Made by a program: the position numbers and the translations under genes. The notes under the pieces were generated by a model. That model was not told the DNA's origin, did not search any database, and saw only the letters and a list, made by a program, of their open reading frames with translations. This document shows positions 7,418-15,160 of a DNA stretch of 23,737 nt, piece by piece. This stretch comes from Micrococcaceae bacterium UBA7136 (GTDB lineage Bacteria; Actinomycetota; Actinomycetes; Actinomycetales; Micrococcaceae), in assembly GCA_002492045.1 (NCBI GenBank), contig DKXC01000017.1:15096-38832 (forward strand), written 5' to 3'. The first letter of the stretch is position 1, and each line of letters starts with the position of its first letter.

Positions 7418-8788
7418 GTGCCCACCAGCCAGACCATCCTGCTGGCATCCAGCCAAACCGCCACCAGCGAATACGTCTCCATCTTCTGGATTACCCTGGT
7501 AGCTCTCCTGGCGCCCCTAGCCTCTGCCGCTACCCGCAAGAAAATCCCGGACGTGGTCTTCCTGCTGATTTTCGGTGTCATCATCGGGCCGGAGGTCCTG
7601 AACCTGGCCCAGCTGGAAGGCGGAGTGGAGCTTCTCAAGGAGCTGGGCCTGGGTTTGCTCTTCCTGCTGGCAGGCTACGAGATCAATAGCCAGTCTCTGC
7701 GTAGCCGCCAGGGGGCCTTCGCCCTGGGGTCATGGGCGGTCAGTTTCAGCCTGGGCTTCTTACTGGCTCTACTCCTGACCGGGGGCCAGGGTAGTTTCCC
7801 GGTCTACGCGGTCATCGGCATTGCTCTTTCCTCAACCGCCCTGGGTACTCTTCTGCCCCTGCTCAAGAGCCACGGGGCTGCTGGCACTAGGCTGGGCGAT
7901 AGCGTCATGATTCATGGGGCCCTGGGCGAGCTCATGCCTATCTTTGCCATGTCTCTGCTGCTGTCTTCGCGGGCCCCCTGGGCGGCCGTCCTGATTCTGC
8001 TGGCCTTCATGTTGATTGCTATTATTTCGGCCCTGCTACCCCACCGACTCTTTGAGCATATCCCTGGCCTGCGTCGCACCATGGCCGCTGAGGCTAACAC
8101 CACCAGTCAGACCATGCTGCGCCTGGCCATGCTCCTGCTCTCTACTCTGATGATGGTGGCTGCGGTCTTCCAGCTGGACGTGGTGCTGGGGGCTTTTGCT
8201 GCCGGTATTATTCTGCGTTCGCTGACCCCCACCGGCGCCTTTGAGCCTTTCTCTAAGCGGCTGGAGGCCCTGGGTTTCTCCTTCCTGATTCCCCTTTTCT
8301 TTGTGGCCTCAGGCATGGGCATTAAGGTTTCGGTGATTGGGGAGCAGCCCCTGCTTTTGGCCGCTATTGTGCTGGGTATCTTGGTCATTCGTGGCCTGCC
8401 AGTCTTTGCCGCCGAATACTTCTTGAAGACCGGCTCTGGCCTGACCAGTCTGCAGGAGAAGCTACAGCTGGGTCTTTATTCGGCTGCTGGCCTGCCCATT
8501 ATTGTGGCTGTTACCCAGGTGGCCCGCCAGTCTGATCTGCTGACTGAGCAGTCGGCCTCTCTGCTGGTGGCCGGTGGCGCCCTGACCGTCCTGATTTTCC
8601 CCCTGCTGGCTCAGGCTCTGAAGGTGGCCGGTTCGGATGGAGAGGGCCCGGCCCTGACCAGTAGGCAGCGGCGGCAGAACAAGAAGCAGCAGAGGGTAGA
8701 AGCCGTTAAGGCCGCTACCGGGGCCATCCCCCTGGTCAAGCCTGAACAAATCAAGAGGTCCCAGGATAAGGGCCCTTCTCAGAGCTAG
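7418..8788 (+). CDS. Cation:proton antiporter, CPA2 / KefB-like membrane part
   Basis: Exchanges Na+ or K+ for protons across the membrane. The chosen GTG 7418 has GAAAGGA (7405-7411) six bases upstream and gives 456 residues. ATG 7403 and an upstream start at 7325 are in frame, but the latter lies inside repeat A and encodes Arg-rich shadow sequence. Some 12-13 hydrophobic segments follow. Family-like features include KIPDVVFLLIFGVIIGPEVL near the N-terminus, LGTLLPLLKSHGA, and the segment QLDVVLGAFAAGIILRS, which carries the conserved acidic residue. The hydrophilic tail (about 65 residues, Lys/Gln-rich) carries no TrkA-N nucleotide-binding domain. Which ion is transported is not visible. 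Confidence 0.87.
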   Translation: MPTSQTILLASSQTATSEYVSIFWITLVALLAPLASAATRKKIPDVVFLLIFGVIIGPEVLNLAQLEGGVELLKELGLGLLFLLAGYEINSQSLRSRQGAFALGSWAVSFSLGFLLALLLTGGQGSFPVYAVIGIALSSTALGTLLPLLKSHGAAGTRLGDSVMIHGALGELMPIFAMSLLLSSRAPWAAVLILLAFMLIAIISALLPHRLFEHIPGLRRTMAAEANTTSQTMLRLAMLLLSTLMMVAAVFQLDVVLGAFAAGIILRSLTPTGAFEPFSKRLEALGFSFLIPLFFVASGMGIKVSVIGEQPLLLAAIVLGILVIRGLPVFAAEYFLKTGSGLTSLQEKLQLGLYSAAGLPIIVAVTQVARQSDLLTEQSASLLVAGGALTVLIFPLLAQALKVAGSDGEGPALTSRQRRQNKKQQRVEAVKAATGAIPLVKPEQIKRSQDKGPSQS

Positions 8789-8814
8789 GCTCTAGGGCCT
8801 AGCAGACTCAGCAA

Positions 8815-8850
8815 AAGACCCCCTCTCCCAGGGCTGGGAAAGGGGGTCTT
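8815..8850. terminator. Terminator between antiporter and lutC (convergent)
   Basis: AAGACCCCCT-c-TCCCA pairs with TGGGA-a-AGGGGGTCTT around GGGC. On the minus strand the stem is followed by TTTTGC, so it is a better terminator for the lut operon. On the plus strand the tail is short, but it may also stop the antiporter transcript. Confidence 0.8.
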
Positions 8851-8870
8851 AGGCATCTAGCGCAAACAGG

Positions 8871-9512
8871 CTACTTGAGGATAATGACGTCCAGGGTACG
8901 GGGGCCGTGAACACCCTCAACACGAATCAGCTCAATATCGGAGGTAGCTGAGGGGCCAGAGATCCAGGTGACCGGCTTAGCGAAGTCTAGGCGGGCCACG
9001 GTCTCAGGGATCAGATCCACAATGGTCTCAACCGGAACCACACAGATGTGGTGGTCGGGCACCAGGGTAATGGCCCGGCGGCCCTCCTGGTCACTGCTGT
9101 TGAGGGCGATGGTGCCGGTCTCAGCGCAGGAGACGGTAGAGGAGGTCACGACCGCGTCCACGGCGTCCAGTTCCCGCAGGGAGAGGGCACCGGGCTTGTC
9201 GGCGTTGCCGGAGTCTACTACCCGGGCGCGGGTAGCGGTGTCTTCGGGTAGCCACTCCTGCTTGATGCCGGTGGGCACTACGTAGCGGGAGGAGGATCCC
9301 AGTAGTTCAGCTACTCGGTCGGCGATGGTTTCAGCGGTCTCATGGTAGACGTTGGCCTTGTAGTCAATCAGGCGGTCTACCAGGATTTCGATGATTTCTT
9401 CCTGGCTCTTGTCGCTGACCCGGCGGTAGTTGCGGATGGGTTCAGCCGGCTGGGGGTGGTCCCAGAGGGAGGCGCGGATACGGCCCAGGATTTCTTCTTT
9501 AGCCTCAGACAT
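8871..9512 (-). CDS. lutC: Lactate utilisation protein C (LUD domain)
   Basis: A 213-residue protein of the LutC/YkgG family, part of the LutABC complex that oxidises L-lactate to pyruvate in the cytoplasm using iron-sulfur clusters. The LUD-domain signature SSTVSCAETGTIALNSS lies at about residue 123-139, followed by LVPDHHICVV. The ATG at 9512 overlaps the lutB stop codon by one base (TAATG), indicating translational coupling. It is the last gene of the minus-strand order lutA-lutB-lutC and is followed by the terminator at 8815-8850. Also called lldG in some genomes. Confidence 0.93.
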   Translation of the reverse strand: MSEAKEEILGRIRASLWDHPQPAEPIRNYRRVSDKSQEEIIEILVDRLIDYKANVYHETAETIADRVAELLGSSSRYVVPTGIKQEWLPEDTATRARVVDSGNADKPGALSLRELDAVDAVVTSSTVSCAETGTIALNSSDQEGRRAITLVPDHHICVVPVETIVDLIPETVARLDFAKPVTWISGPSATSDIELIRVEGVHGPRTLDVIILK

Positions 9513-11131
9513 TACTTAGCCTCCTTGACGATGGGGTTGGCAGCTTCAGCCTTGGCATGAGCCTCGGCCAGTTTGCCTTGGTTAGCAGCAATCAGTGCCT
9601 GCAGATCGACGCGTTCGCCGCCGACCCGCTTGGGGGCCTCGCCCCGTTCTTTCTTCCAGTCGTTACGGAAGGAGGACTTGGGGGGCTCGGGGATGTCACG
9701 GTAGTCGGTCCAGCCGCCGACGATACCGGGCAGCTTGCTGATCTTGTGGCTGCGTCCGGTAATCAGGCGGGAGGCGGGCAGGCCGCGGGTTGCCAGGGAG
9801 AGGAGCTTGCCGGAGGTGAAGAGGGTCTTGGCGCCGAACATCATGGCGTCCATCTGGATGTGGCGGTCCTTCTTGCCGCCCTCGAATTCACCCTGGGCCT
9901 TTTCGAGGTCAACAGCCTTGCCGCGCAGGTGAACCAGGACGTCGGGGATGTTGATCTTGACGGGGCAGGCCTCGTAGCAGGCGCCGCAGAGGGAGGAGGC
10001 GAAGGGCAGGGTGGAGTTGTACTGCTCTTCGATACCGCCCAGCTGGGGGGTGAGGATGGCGCCGATGGGGCCGGGGTAGGTGGAGCCGTAGGCGTGGCCA
10101 CCAGCCCGCTCGTAGACGGGGCAGACGTTCATGCAGGCTGAGCAGCGGATGCAGTGCAGGGCCTGGCGTCCTACCTGGTCGGCGAGAGCGGCGGTGCGGC
10201 CGTTGTCCATGAGGATGACGTGTAGGTTCTGGGGGCCGTCACCGGGGGTTACACCGGTCCACATGGAGGTGTAGGGGTTCATGCGCTCACCGGTGGAGGA
10301 GCGAGGCAGCAGCTGCAGGAAGACCTCGTAGTCCTGGGTGGTGGGCAGAATCTTTTCGATACCCATGAAGGTAATGAGGGTTTCGGGCAGGGTCAGGCAC
10401 ATACGGCCGTTACCTTCAGACTCAACGATGGTCATGGTGCCGGTCTCGGCAATACCGAAGTTAACACCGGAGATAGCGACCTTGTTGGTCAGGAACTTCT
10501 CGCGCAGGCGGAAGCGGGAGGCCTCTGCCAGTTCGGCCGGGTCGTCCGACAGGTCGGGGTTGACGCCCTCAATCTTCTTGCGGAAGATGTCGCGAATCTC
10601 GGTGCGGTTGCGGTGGATAGCAGGCACCAGAATGTGGGAGGGACGGTCCTCGCCCAGCTGCACGATCTCTTCTGCCAGGTCAGTTTCGATAGCAGAGATG
10701 CCGTGTTCTTCCAGGAACTCGTTGAGGCCGGTCTCGGCGGTAGCCATGGACTTAATCTTGTTGACCTCGGTGACGCCCTGCTCACGGATCAGGCGCAGAG
10801 CAATCTCGTTGGCTTCGTTGGCGTCCCGGGCCCAGTGAACGTGGCCACCCTTGGCGGTGAAGTTCTTCTCGAACTCCTGCAGGTAGGTGTCCAGGTTAGC
10901 CATGACCTTCTGCTTGATCATGGAGCCAGCGGTGCGCAGGTCCTGCCAGTCGGGTAGCTCGTTGATGACGGCGGCCCGCTTGTCGCGGATCTTGTGGGTG
11001 GCGAAGCCCAGGTTGGCCCGTAGCTGCTCGTTCTTGAGCTCCTTCTCGGCGTATTCGGGGAAGGGCTCGAATTCAAAGATGTTACCTACACCGTGGCGGA
11101 CGGTGGGCATACCGAGTGCGGTGGTGGACAT
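9512..11131 (-). CDS. lutB: Lactate utilisation iron-sulfur protein B
   Basis: A 539-residue member of the LutB/YkgF family, the electron-carrying core of the L-lactate oxidation complex. An N-terminal LUD domain (about 70-300; it includes SGVNFGIAETGTMTIVESEG) is followed by two cysteine clusters of ferredoxin type: CIRCSACMNVCP (C327, C330, C333, C337) and CGACYEACP (C382, C385, C389). HAYGSTYPGPIGAILTP between them is typical of the family. The start ATG 11131 has AGGAGG about nine bases upstream, inside the 3' end of lutA, and lies three bases after the lutA stop. Synonym lldF. Length and motifs are complete. Confidence 0.95.
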   Translation of the reverse strand: MSTTALGMPTVRHGVGNIFEFEPFPEYAEKELKNEQLRANLGFATHKIRDKRAAVINELPDWQDLRTAGSMIKQKVMANLDTYLQEFEKNFTAKGGHVHWARDANEANEIALRLIREQGVTEVNKIKSMATAETGLNEFLEEHGISAIETDLAEEIVQLGEDRPSHILVPAIHRNRTEIRDIFRKKIEGVNPDLSDDPAELAEASRFRLREKFLTNKVAISGVNFGIAETGTMTIVESEGNGRMCLTLPETLITFMGIEKILPTTQDYEVFLQLLPRSSTGERMNPYTSMWTGVTPGDGPQNLHVILMDNGRTAALADQVGRQALHCIRCSACMNVCPVYERAGGHAYGSTYPGPIGAILTPQLGGIEEQYNSTLPFASSLCGACYEACPVKINIPDVLVHLRGKAVDLEKAQGEFEGGKKDRHIQMDAMMFGAKTLFTSGKLLSLATRGLPASRLITGRSHKISKLPGIVGGWTDYRDIPEPPKSSFRNDWKKERGEAPKRVGGERVDLQALIAANQGKLAEAHAKAEAANPIVKEAK

Positions 11132-11134
11132 AGT

Positions 11135-11932
11135 TTACTTGCCTCCTGCGGTAATGCTCACGGGGCCAGAGACCTGGAGCGGCTTTTCTTTGGTGGACGC
11201 CAGAATCTCGGCGAAGTGGACGGTCTGGACGGGTGAGCCCTTGCGGGAGAGGGCGCCGCCAATGTTCATGAGGCAGGAGGCGTCGCCACCGGTGCAGACA
11301 GAAGCGCCGGTCTTCTCAATGTTGGCTACCTTGTCGGCTACCATGGCGCCGGAGGTGTCAGCGTTCTTGAAGGAGAAGGTACCGCCAAAGCCGCAGCACT
11401 GGTCCAGGCCCTCAATACGGGTGTATTCCAGGCCTTCAACGGTGCGGATTAGGTCTTCCTGACGGGAGCCTAGGCCCAGCAGACGCATGCCGTGGCAGGA
11501 GGAGTGGTAGGTGACGGAGCCGGGGAAGTAGGAGCCCAGCTGCTCGGCGGCGTTGGTGATACCGCAGACGTCGATCAGGAACTGGGAGAGCTCGAAGGAG
11601 CGGGCAGCTAGGTCGGCAGCGGACTTTGCGATAGCAGAGTCGCCGGCCCGTTCGGCCAGCATGGGCTGCTGGTGGCCTAGGGAGGCTACGCAGGAGCCGG
11701 AGGGGGCGACGATAGCGTCGAAGTCCCATTCTTCAAAGGCCTGAACATGGGTTTTGACAACCTGGTAGGCGTCGTCAAAGTAGCCGGAGTTGGCATGCAT
11801 CTGGGAGCAGCAGGTCTGCCCCTGGGGGAATACAACTTCGTGGCCTAGCCGTTCCAGGATTTCTACAGTTGCCTGAGCAACCCTGGGGTACATGGCGTCC
11901 ACGATGCACGTTGAAAACAGTGCGACACGCAT
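11135..11932 (-). CDS. lutA: Lactate utilisation protein A (CCG-domain oxidoreductase subunit)
   Basis: 265 residues from ATG 11932. The frame is open back to 12106, but that part has no family resemblance and covers the promoter region. MRVALFSTCIVDAMYP is the typical LutA/YkgE start. Cysteine-rich CCG domains follow: QGQTCCSQMHANSG (C41, C42), then TYHSSCHGMRLLG, LDQCCGFGGTFSFKN and CTGGDASC. These motifs bind [4Fe-4S] or heterodisulfide-reductase-type clusters. First gene of lutABC (synonym lldE), transcribed away from lldP. The long upstream region holds candidate LldR operators and repeat copy B. Confidence 0.95.
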   Translation of the reverse strand: MRVALFSTCIVDAMYPRVAQATVEILERLGHEVVFPQGQTCCSQMHANSGYFDDAYQVVKTHVQAFEEWDFDAIVAPSGSCVASLGHQQPMLAERAGDSAIAKSAADLAARSFELSQFLIDVCGITNAAEQLGSYFPGSVTYHSSCHGMRLLGLGSRQEDLIRTVEGLEYTRIEGLDQCCGFGGTFSFKNADTSGAMVADKVANIEKTGASVCTGGDASCLMNIGGALSRKGSPVQTVHFAEILASTKEKPLQVSGPVSITAGGK

Positions 11933-12131
11933 CTTTATCTCTCTTATCTTCCCTATGGGTCTTGAGGATTCTTCCGCCCCAACCCCGGCCTTATGGGACA
12001 GGGCAAGGACGGGCAAAAGGAGGGTTAGACCCGATTCGGTCTGTGGTCTTGTGTCCCTTGTAGTTAATACGATTTTAGGACACCTTTTCCCCGATAAATA
12101 GCGCATATTTTATTAGTCAAAATAGGGAAGA

Positions 12132-12267
12132 TTATTCGTAAGGGCAGGCGAAGGCAGACTCGCAGCGAAGCCGCTGGCACGGGGGCTGGCCTGAATCGCC
12201 GAGCTTGCGAGGCGAGAGGGAGGCGGTGAGCGCGAGTTTGCAAGCCTAGCCCGACCTAAACGAATAA
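12132..12267 (+). repeat. Structured intergenic repeat, copy B
   Basis: The ends TTATTCGT and ACGAATAA are perfectly complementary. Next, GGGCAGGC pairs with GCCT-a-GCCC (one bulged base), CAGACTCGC pairs with GCGAGTTTG (one G-U pair), GCCGC pairs with GCGGT (one G-U pair), and TCGCC..GGCGA forms the tip hairpin. It differs from copy D at only four of 79 aligned bases counted by eye. It lies in the lutA/lldP divergent region. Confidence 0.88.
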
Positions 12268-12358
12268 GAATTCACCATCTGAAACTTTTTCCCAGCCCTG
12301 GCACTCCCCCAGCTTGCTCCCCGTGAGTTGACTCATGTACTCTTGAGACCAAGAACAA

Positions 12359-12369
12359 TGGTCTGACCA
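12359..12369. promoter_or_regulatory. Candidate LldR operator TGGTC-T-GACCA
   Basis: The 11-mer has perfect 5-bp arms and fits the TGGT-NNN-ACCA (T-N-GT-NNN-AC-N-A) consensus known for FadR-subfamily GntR regulators, including LldR and PdhR. It lies 77 bases before the lldP start codon, next to the locus that encodes such a regulator. Binding by LldR is inferred. Confidence 0.6.
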
Positions 12370-12446
12370 CATCCCCTGGGGTCAGGCCCTCCTCTTTCCG
12401 GGCCCGCCCGGACAGAACCTCTCTCACACATTCAAAGGAGAACACA

Positions 12447-14141
12447 GTGGAAAATACTTACACTGCTGTAACTGACGCTGTGGGAGGCAGCCTAGCCCTG
12501 AGCGCCCTCGTCTCAGCGCTCCCCCTGCTCGCCTTCTTCATCATGCTGCTGGGTCTCAAGGCCCGCGCCCACGTGGCCGGCCTGGTCTCCCTGGCTGTAG
12601 CCCTACTGGTCGCCATCCTCGGCTTCAACATGCCCACCGACCTGGCCCTCATGTCTGCCTTCCGCGGCGGCATCTACGGCCTCTTCCCCATCGTCTGGGT
12701 TATCCTCATGGCCATCTGGTTCTACCAGGTGACCGTCCTCTCCGGCCGCTTTGAAGACCTGCGCCGCACCTTCGACCTGATCGGCGGCGGTGACCTACGT
12801 ATCCAGGCCATCCTGATTGCCTTCTGCTTCGGCGGTCTGCTTGAGGCCCTGGCCGGCTTCGGCGCCCCCGTTGCCATTACCGCAACCATGATTCTGGCCC
12901 TGGGTGTTAAGCCCCTGCGCGCCGCCACCACCGTTCTGATTGCTAACACCGCCCCCGTGGCCTTCGGTGCTGTGGCTATCCCCATCACCACCGCCGGTGA
13001 AGTAGGCGGCAAGGACGCAACCGCTATTGCCGCTATCGTCGGCCACCAGGCCCCCTTCATCGCCTTCTTCGTCCCCTTCATCCTCCTCTGGATCCTGGAC
13101 GGTATCCAGGGCATCAAGGACGCCTGGATGCACGCAGCCGTCATCGGCCTCTCCTTCTCTGTTGCCCAGTGGTGGGCCGCAACCTACTTCGTCTACCAGC
13201 TGACCGACGTCGTAGCCTGCATCGTCTCCATCGCTGCCGCTGTTGCCTTCCTGCGCTTCGTCAAGCCCCGCGGTGTTGAAGGCGTCCGCGAACGCTACGG
13301 CATCACCGCCCCCCTTGAGGTAGAGCACCTGCCCGGCCGCCGCATCTGGATGGCCCTCATGCCCTACCTGATCGTTGTCATCATCTTCGGTGTCGCCAAC
13401 CTCTACCAGCCCCTGGTTGCCTGGATGAAGACCACCGCCATCAAGTTCCAGATGCCCCTGCTGTCTGAGCGTCTGCTGACTGCCTCCGGCGACCCGGTCA
13501 ACTCCGCCTACACCCTCTCCTGGCTCAACAACCCCGGCACCTACCTGCTGATTTCTGGCATCATCGTTGCCGTCCTCTACGCCATCTTCAACGAGAACGG
13601 CCGCTACAAGCTGGCCATGGGCGACGTCGTCAAGGAAATCGGTCTTGTTGCCTACAAGATGCGCTGGTCTGCTGCCACCATCGCCCTGGTGCTGGCCCTG
13701 GCCTTCGTCATGAACTACTCCGGCCAGACTGTTGCTATCGGTGAATACGTTGCCTCCCTGGGCCTGGCCTACGCCTTCCTGGCACCCGTCCTGGGCTGGG
13801 TTGGTACCGCTGTTACCGGTTCTGACACCTCCGCTAACGCCCTCTTCTCCAAGCTGCAGGTTACTGCCGCTGAGAACCTACAGGCTAACGGCGTTCCCGG
13901 TGCCCACCCCGAGCTCATGCTGGCTGCTAACACCACCGGTGGTGTGGTCGGTAAGATGATCTCTCCCCAGTCCCTGGCCATTGCCGCTACCTCCGTCAAC
14001 ATGGAGGGCAAGGAGTCCGAGATCTTCAAGTCCGTTCTTGGCTGGTCTTTCATCCTGCTGATTGCGGTCTGTGTCCTGGTCTTCCTGCAGGCTACCGCCC
14101 TCTCGGGTCTGCTGGTTGAGCCCTACCTGGGCGGCCACTAA
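12447..14141 (+). CDS. lldP: L-lactate permease
   Basis: A 564-residue LctP/LldP-family transporter that imports L-lactate (often also D-lactate or glycolate) with protons. About 13-14 hydrophobic segments run through the protein. Characteristic stretches are FCFGGLLEALAGFGAPVAIT (about 130-150), PVAFGAVAIPITTAGE and, late, GTAVTGSDTSANALFSKLQ with TTGGVVGKMISPQSLAIA, the hallmark of the family. GTG 12447 has AAAGGAG six bases upstream. The gene is divergent from lutABC and directly upstream of lldR. Codons are strongly C-biased, especially in the first half, which suggests high expression. The terminator follows at 14170-14210. Confidence 0.96.
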   Translation: MENTYTAVTDAVGGSLALSALVSALPLLAFFIMLLGLKARAHVAGLVSLAVALLVAILGFNMPTDLALMSAFRGGIYGLFPIVWVILMAIWFYQVTVLSGRFEDLRRTFDLIGGGDLRIQAILIAFCFGGLLEALAGFGAPVAITATMILALGVKPLRAATTVLIANTAPVAFGAVAIPITTAGEVGGKDATAIAAIVGHQAPFIAFFVPFILLWILDGIQGIKDAWMHAAVIGLSFSVAQWWAATYFVYQLTDVVACIVSIAAAVAFLRFVKPRGVEGVRERYGITAPLEVEHLPGRRIWMALMPYLIVVIIFGVANLYQPLVAWMKTTAIKFQMPLLSERLLTASGDPVNSAYTLSWLNNPGTYLLISGIIVAVLYAIFNENGRYKLAMGDVVKEIGLVAYKMRWSAATIALVLALAFVMNYSGQTVAIGEYVASLGLAYAFLAPVLGWVGTAVTGSDTSANALFSKLQVTAAENLQANGVPGAHPELMLAANTTGGVVGKMISPQSLAIAATSVNMEGKESEIFKSVLGWSFILLIAVCVLVFLQATALSGLLVEPYLGGH

Positions 14142-14169
14142 GAAGCCCTAGCTCAGTGAGCTTCTAACC

Positions 14170-14210
14170 GGCGGTGCCTCTCTCACCTTTGAGGGGCACC
14201 GCCTCTTTTC
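14170..14210 (+). terminator. Terminator of lldP
   Basis: GGCGGTGCC-t-CTC pairs with GAG-g-GGCACCGCC, and TCTTTTCT follows. It separates lldP from lldR, so lldR needs its own start or read-through. Confidence 0.88.
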
Positions 14211-14250
14211 TGCCCTACTTTTTACCCGGTCCTTGCCTGAGAAGAAGACT

Positions 14251-15012
14251 ATGACCCGTCCTGAACCTACCTACCAGCTGCTGCTTGACTCGGTAGAAAA
14301 ACAGCTCCGCTACGGCCAGCTACGTGTTGGCGACCGTCTGCCGGGCGAGCGCTCCCTGGCTGAAACCTACGGTATTTCCCGGGCCTCGGTACGGGAGGCC
14401 CTGCGAGTGCTCTCGGCGGTGGGGCTGATCCGCTCCCGGTCTGGCTCTGGCCCAGCTTCTGGGGCTGTAGTGGTCTCTGAGCCGTCAGATGCCCTGAGCT
14501 GGGCCTTGCGCATGCATATTTCAACCCGGCAGCTGCCGGTGGCAGATATTGTCGAGACCCGCCTGCTGCTAGAAGGTACGGCTGCGGCCCAGGCCGCCCA
14601 GACCGTTGCCCGCCTAACCGCCCAGGGGACGGAGGCCGGCAACTCTCAGGGCCCCAGCCAGCAGGAGGTTGCTCAGAAGCTGGAGCAGGCCCGAACCTAC
14701 CTAGATCAGATGGATCAGCCGCAGCTGGCCGATTCAGATTTTCACCTCTGCGACACCCGCTTCCATTCCCAGATTTCGACCCTGGCCGGAAACATGGTGC
14801 TAGATACGGTGATTGACTCCCTCCACCTGGCTACGGTCTCCTATGTGCAGGAAGCAGTGCCCTTCTTAGCTGACTGGCAGCAGGCTAAACAGACCCTGCA
14901 AGACCAGCACCGGGCCATCTACCGGGCGGTAGCCCAGGGACGGCCGGAGCAGGCCCAGCAGGCTGTTCAGGAGCATATTCGCTGGTTCTATGCTCTCTCC
15001 CACACTAAGTAG
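14251..15012 (+). CDS. lldR: GntR/FadR-family regulator of lactate genes
   Basis: A DNA-binding repressor-type regulator of 253 residues from ATG 14251 (an in-frame TTG at 14233 would add six). The N-terminal winged helix contains RVGDRLPGERSLAETYGIS and RASVREALRVLSAVGLI, the GntR signature. The C-terminal FCD domain starts near DIVETRLLLEGTAAAQAAQ. It carries the metal or effector ligands expected for this class (D-x-x-L-C-D-x-x-F-H at about 160-170, then QHRAIY and EHIRWFY near the end). Its position behind lldP and near lutABC suggests that it senses L-lactate and controls both. The gene has no recognisable promoter of its own. It ends just before repeat copy C, whose right arm is followed by a T-run. 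Confidence 0.88.
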   Translation: MTRPEPTYQLLLDSVEKQLRYGQLRVGDRLPGERSLAETYGISRASVREALRVLSAVGLIRSRSGSGPASGAVVVSEPSDALSWALRMHISTRQLPVADIVETRLLLEGTAAAQAAQTVARLTAQGTEAGNSQGPSQQEVAQKLEQARTYLDQMDQPQLADSDFHLCDTRFHSQISTLAGNMVLDTVIDSLHLATVSYVQEAVPFLADWQQAKQTLQDQHRAIYRAVAQGRPEQAQQAVQEHIRWFYALSHTK

Positions 15013-15015
15013 GGA

Positions 15016-15155
15016 CTTGTGAGAAGGGAGCTAGGCGACAACAGACTCACGGCGATGCCGCTGGCGCGGGGGCTGGCCTGAATCGCCTACGCCTTCAGGC
15101 GTGGGCGAGAGGGTTGCGGCGAGCGTGAGTCTGGGAGCTAGGCTCCCCTCATAAG
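15016..15155 (+). repeat. Structured intergenic repeat, copy C (possible terminator)
   Basis: The most diverged copy, yet all helices are preserved: CTTGTGAG with CTCATAAG (one G-U), GGGAGC-TAG with CTA-g-GCTCCC, AGACTCAC with GTGAGTCT, GCCGC with GCGGC, and a long tip hairpin TCGCCTACGCC/GGCGTGGGCGA around TTCA. It lies between the convergent lldR and purC genes. The right end is followed by CCTTTTT (15156-15162), so the outer stem may serve as the lldR terminator. Confidence 0.88.
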
Positions 15156-15160
15156 CCTTT

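Larger units (their letters stand above)
11933..12446. other. Divergent regulatory region between lutA and lldP
   Basis: 514 bp without a protein-coding gene. From left to right it holds the lutA leader, an imperfect palindrome AGACC-CGATTC-GGTCT (12027-12042), an AT-rich stretch (about 12095-12130), repeat copy B (12132-12267), a palindrome TGAGT-TG-ACTCA (12324-12335), the candidate LldR site TGGTC-T-GACCA (12359-12369) and the lldP ribosome-binding site AAAGGAG (12434-12440). Promoters for both directions must lie here, but none is clear by eye. Confidence 0.8.

Noticed and set aside
7266..7448. Small minus-strand frame within repeat copy A
   Set aside because: It follows the repeat sequence, has no ribosome-binding site, and equivalent frames are not conserved in copies B and C.
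9557..10141. Plus-strand frame of 194 codons opposite lutB
   Set aside because: Gly/Ala/Val-rich antisense shadow of a clearly real gene; typical of GC-rich coding DNA.
11933..12106. N-terminal extension of lutA
   Set aside because: No family resemblance before MRVALFSTC, and it covers the promoter/operator region.
7265..15155. Repeats considered as a CRISPR array, tRNA cluster or insertion sequence
   Set aside because: Copies are kilobases apart with genes between, show no cloverleaf, and no transposase is present in the window.
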